Source: Clostridium sp.
GTDB taxonomy: Bacteria; Bacillota; Clostridia; Lachnospirales; Lachnospiraceae
NCBI GenBank assembly: GCA_016302185.1
Contig: JAEDOC010000036.1
Coordinates: 1-15,905 of the forward strand
Direction: 5' to 3'
Length of the DNA: 15,905 nt
Shown here: positions 15,422 to 15,905 of the stretch, in pieces
Position numbering within the stretch: position 1 is the first letter of the stretch
How the letters are laid out: the number at the start of each line of letters is the position of its first letter
Made by a program: the position numbers and the translations under genes
Notes under the pieces: generated by a model
Database searches by the model: none
What the model was told of the DNA's origin: nothing
What the model saw: only the letters and a program-made list of their open reading frames with translations

Positions 15422-15467
15422 CCCTCCACGTTCGGAGGGGCTACCCTCCAAGCGAAAGAAAGGAGGG
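15422..15467 (+). promoter_or_regulatory. Leader with tandem CCCTCC/GGAGGG pairs hiding the ribosome site
   Basis: CCCTCC 15422-15427 faces GGAGGG 15434-15439 (6-nt loop), and CCCTCC 15444-15449 faces GGAGGG 15462-15467 (12-nt loop). The last GGAGGG is the Shine-Dalgarno sequence of the mini-ORF at 15476. Both hairpins are perfect 6-bp stems, so the ribosome site is expected to be closed in the full-length leader. Alternative pairing between the copies is possible. Confidence 0.7.
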
Positions 15468-15475
15468 AGATGCCA

Positions 15476-15568
15476 ATGTATGTTACATATTCGGAGTTGA
15501 TCCAGATAGGTATATTCATTGTTGCCCTTGTTGGATTGTGCTATACAGTTTTCAAGGGAAGAAAATAG
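15476..15568 (+). CDS. Holin-like type I toxin candidate, 30-residue membrane mini-protein
   Basis: A 30-codon ORF starting ATG 15476, eight bases after AAGGAGGG; ATG 15470 in the same frame is only 2 nt from that site. The product begins MYVTYSELIQIG, has one hydrophobic segment at about residues 8-26 and ends with the basic tail KGRK. This plan (YVTYSELIQ start, single helix, short Lys/Arg tail) is that of the Hol_Tox small putative holin-like toxins found in many Firmicutes. Such peptides can insert in the inner face of the membrane when overproduced. Promoter, occluded ribosome site, downstream convergent promoter and shared hairpin are all present, as in type I toxin-antitoxin loci. Toxicity is not shown; a stand-alone regulatory mini-protein is the alternative. 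Confidence 0.75.
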   Translation: MYVTYSELIQIGIFIVALVGLCYTVFKGRK

Positions 15569-15595
15569 CCGCCACTACCACGAATAGTGACGGCT
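15559..15595 (-). terminator. Terminator of the antisense RNA, overlapping the mini-ORF stop
   Basis: Arms 15567-15577 and 15585-15595 pair over 11 positions around a 7-nt loop. On the plus strand one position is a C/A mismatch; on the minus strand the same position is a G-U wobble, and ATTTTCTT follows (15566-15559). This asymmetry indicates that the hairpin works mainly for the minus-strand RNA. The plus strand lacks a T tract after it. Confidence 0.7.
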
Positions 15596-15599
15596 GTTA

Positions 15600-15623
15600 A
15601 TAAGTAACTGCTGTTTTACTTAT
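15600..15623. other. Second hairpin inside the antisense/toxin overlap
   Basis: ATAAGTAA (15600-15607) and TTACTTAT (15616-15623) pair perfectly around the loop CTGCTGTT. No T tract follows on the plus strand. It may be an internal stem-loop through which toxin mRNA and antisense RNA first touch. Confidence 0.6.
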
Positions 15624-15664
15624 AAGAGGGTAGGCCGCTTCTCTGGCTTTCCCTTTATAATTTT

Positions 15665-15693
15665 ACTATAGCACAATTCTTTTGGAGCTTCAA
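15665..15693 (-). promoter_or_regulatory. Promoter of the antisense RNA
   Basis: On the minus strand TTGAAG (15693-15688), a 17-bp spacer and TATAGT (15670-15665), with TGC before the -10 (extended form). It is convergent with the toxin promoter, and no minus-strand ORF follows it before the terminator. Confidence 0.7.
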
Positions 15694-15766
15694 GGGATTT
15701 TTATCTGCGGTCTGCAGAGTACAGTTTTCTTTGACTATTAGGAGGATATTAGAAAAGGAAGCAGCA

Positions 15767-15795
15767 TTGACAGAACCCCGGAATCATGTGATAAT
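15767..15795 (+). promoter_or_regulatory. Promoter of the gene at the right edge
   Basis: A consensus -35 TTGACA (15767-15772), 17-bp spacer and GATAAT (15790-15795) with TGT before it. It lies 34 nt before the ATG at 15830. Confidence 0.75.
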
Positions 15796-15829
15796 TTTCC
15801 CAGAGAACAGGAGAAAGAGGTGAAGCAGA

Positions 15830-15905
15830 ATGCAGGAGAAGGAGTATGGACGCGAGTGTGGAGAAGAAACAGCAGGCGGAGAGCAGGCACCCCACAAACG
15901 CCGGG
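15830..15905 (+). CDS. Start of an unidentified CDS, cut by window edge
   Basis: ATG 15830 opens a frame that continues to the window end (25 codons). A GAGGTG ribosome site ends 7 nt upstream, and a consensus promoter lies before it. The visible residues begin MQEKEYGRECGEETAGG and are hydrophilic, with a basic HKRR at the edge; no family can be named from them. A soluble or disordered N-terminus ahead of a membrane segment is possible, but cannot be seen. An overlapping GTG frame (15820, with AGGAG upstream) is also open and encodes a Trp/Arg-rich stretch; I judge it less likely. Confidence 0.55.
   Translation, partial: MQEKEYGRECGEETAGGEQAPHKRR

Larger units (their letters stand above)
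15395..15653. repeat. Imperfect inverted repeat bracketing the mini-protein locus
   Basis: The left arm 15395-15426 begins GGGAAAACCAGAGAG and ends GGCTTACCCTC; the reverse complement of the right arm 15653-15626 begins GGGAAAGCCAGAGAA and ends GGCCTACCCTC. The arms match apart from a few substitutions and gaps in the middle. Each arm starts just after a predicted transcription start, one per strand. In a long plus-strand RNA the arms would pair 5' leader to 3' tail. Confidence 0.85.
15559..15658 (-). ncRNA. Predicted antisense RNA (antitoxin candidate), about 100 nt
   Basis: From the minus-strand promoter at 15693-15665 transcription should begin near 15658 and stop in the T tract 15566-15559 after a hairpin. 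The RNA has three parts: a 5' segment almost identical to the toxin mRNA 5' end (GGGAAAGCCAGAGA...CTACCCTC), a hairpin with an 8-bp stem (TTAT-type arms 15600-15607/15616-15623), and the terminator hairpin. It is fully complementary to the 3' part of the toxin transcript, including the last three codons and stop, if that transcript extends there. No ORF of note is in it. The architecture resembles 3'-overlapping antitoxins such as RatA and SR4. Confidence 0.6.

Noticed and set aside
15358..15600. 80-codon plus-strand ORF across the mini-protein locus
   Set aside because: It starts inside the -35 box of the toxin promoter and runs through the leader hairpins in another frame; no ribosome site or family resemblance.
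15395..15653. Insertion element or MITE with terminal inverted repeats
   Set aside because: The arms coincide with two predicted transcript starts, the promoters lie outside them, and no convincing target-site duplication is visible; an RNA-pairing role explains the repeat better.
15740..15766. AGGAGG followed by a short ORF
   Set aside because: No ATG, GTG or TTG lies at a suitable distance; the TTG at 15767 gives only 18 codons and is the -35 of the next promoter.
1..15905. CRISPR arrays, tRNA or rRNA genes, transposases
   Set aside because: No spaced direct repeats, cloverleaf-like segments with T-loop sequence, rRNA segments or transposase motifs were seen on either strand.

Overview
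The window reads as a chromosomal segment of a Firmicute of class Clostridia, most likely a Lachnospiraceae-type gut anaerobe (inference). The grounds are strong AGGAGG-type ribosome binding sites, near-balanced base composition, a Bacillus/Clostridium-type yaaO-holB-ricT-trmN6-rsmI gene order, an EpsC-type serine acetyltransferase and a Hol_Tox-type mini-protein locus. Nearly all genes lie on the plus strand. The exceptions are a truncated alkaline phosphatase at the left edge, a YczE-like membrane protein near the right end, and a predicted antisense RNA.

Left region (1-4140). A lipoprotein alkaline phosphatase (minus strand, running off the window) is divergent from a TTG-started metallo-beta-lactamase-fold lipoprotein. 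Behind the phosphatase -10 box lies an 11-bp-periodic array of TTNACA-like hexamers, which looks like a PhoP box array. Next comes a large membrane-anchored protein with a sigma-factor-like N-terminus and a beta-propeller-like extracytoplasmic part.

Central housekeeping cluster (4228-10926). In order: PLP-dependent Orn/Lys/Arg decarboxylase (YaaO-like), a divergent guanylate-kinase-like P-loop protein where Bacillus has tmk, DNA polymerase III delta prime (holB), the Fe-S PSP1 protein RicT/YaaT, the tRNA1(Val) A37 N6-methyltransferase, the 16S rRNA 2'-O-methyltransferase RsmI and an EpsC-type serine O-acetyltransferase. The cluster ends at a hairpin plus T7 terminator.

Glutamine region (11119-14617). 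A LysR-type regulator, a serine-dependent glutaminase and an AGCS-family sodium:amino-acid symporter probably form a glutamine uptake and deamidation module. It closes at a strong hairpin that overlaps the stop codon of the convergent yczE-like gene.

Right region (15283-15905). The most interesting element is an unlabelled compact locus that looks like a type I toxin-antitoxin system. A 30-residue membrane mini-protein has its own promoter and a Shine-Dalgarno sequence that is paired inside its leader. A convergent promoter would make a roughly 100-nt antisense RNA ending at a hairpin just beyond the toxin stop. Imperfect inverted repeats at the two transcript starts could tie the mRNA 5' leader to its 3' tail. 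A further promoter and the first 25 codons of an unidentified gene lie at the right edge.

Across the window, most recognisable promoters carry an extended -10 (TGN before TATAAT-like). The clear exception is the putative PhoP-dependent phosphatase promoter, which fits activator dependence.
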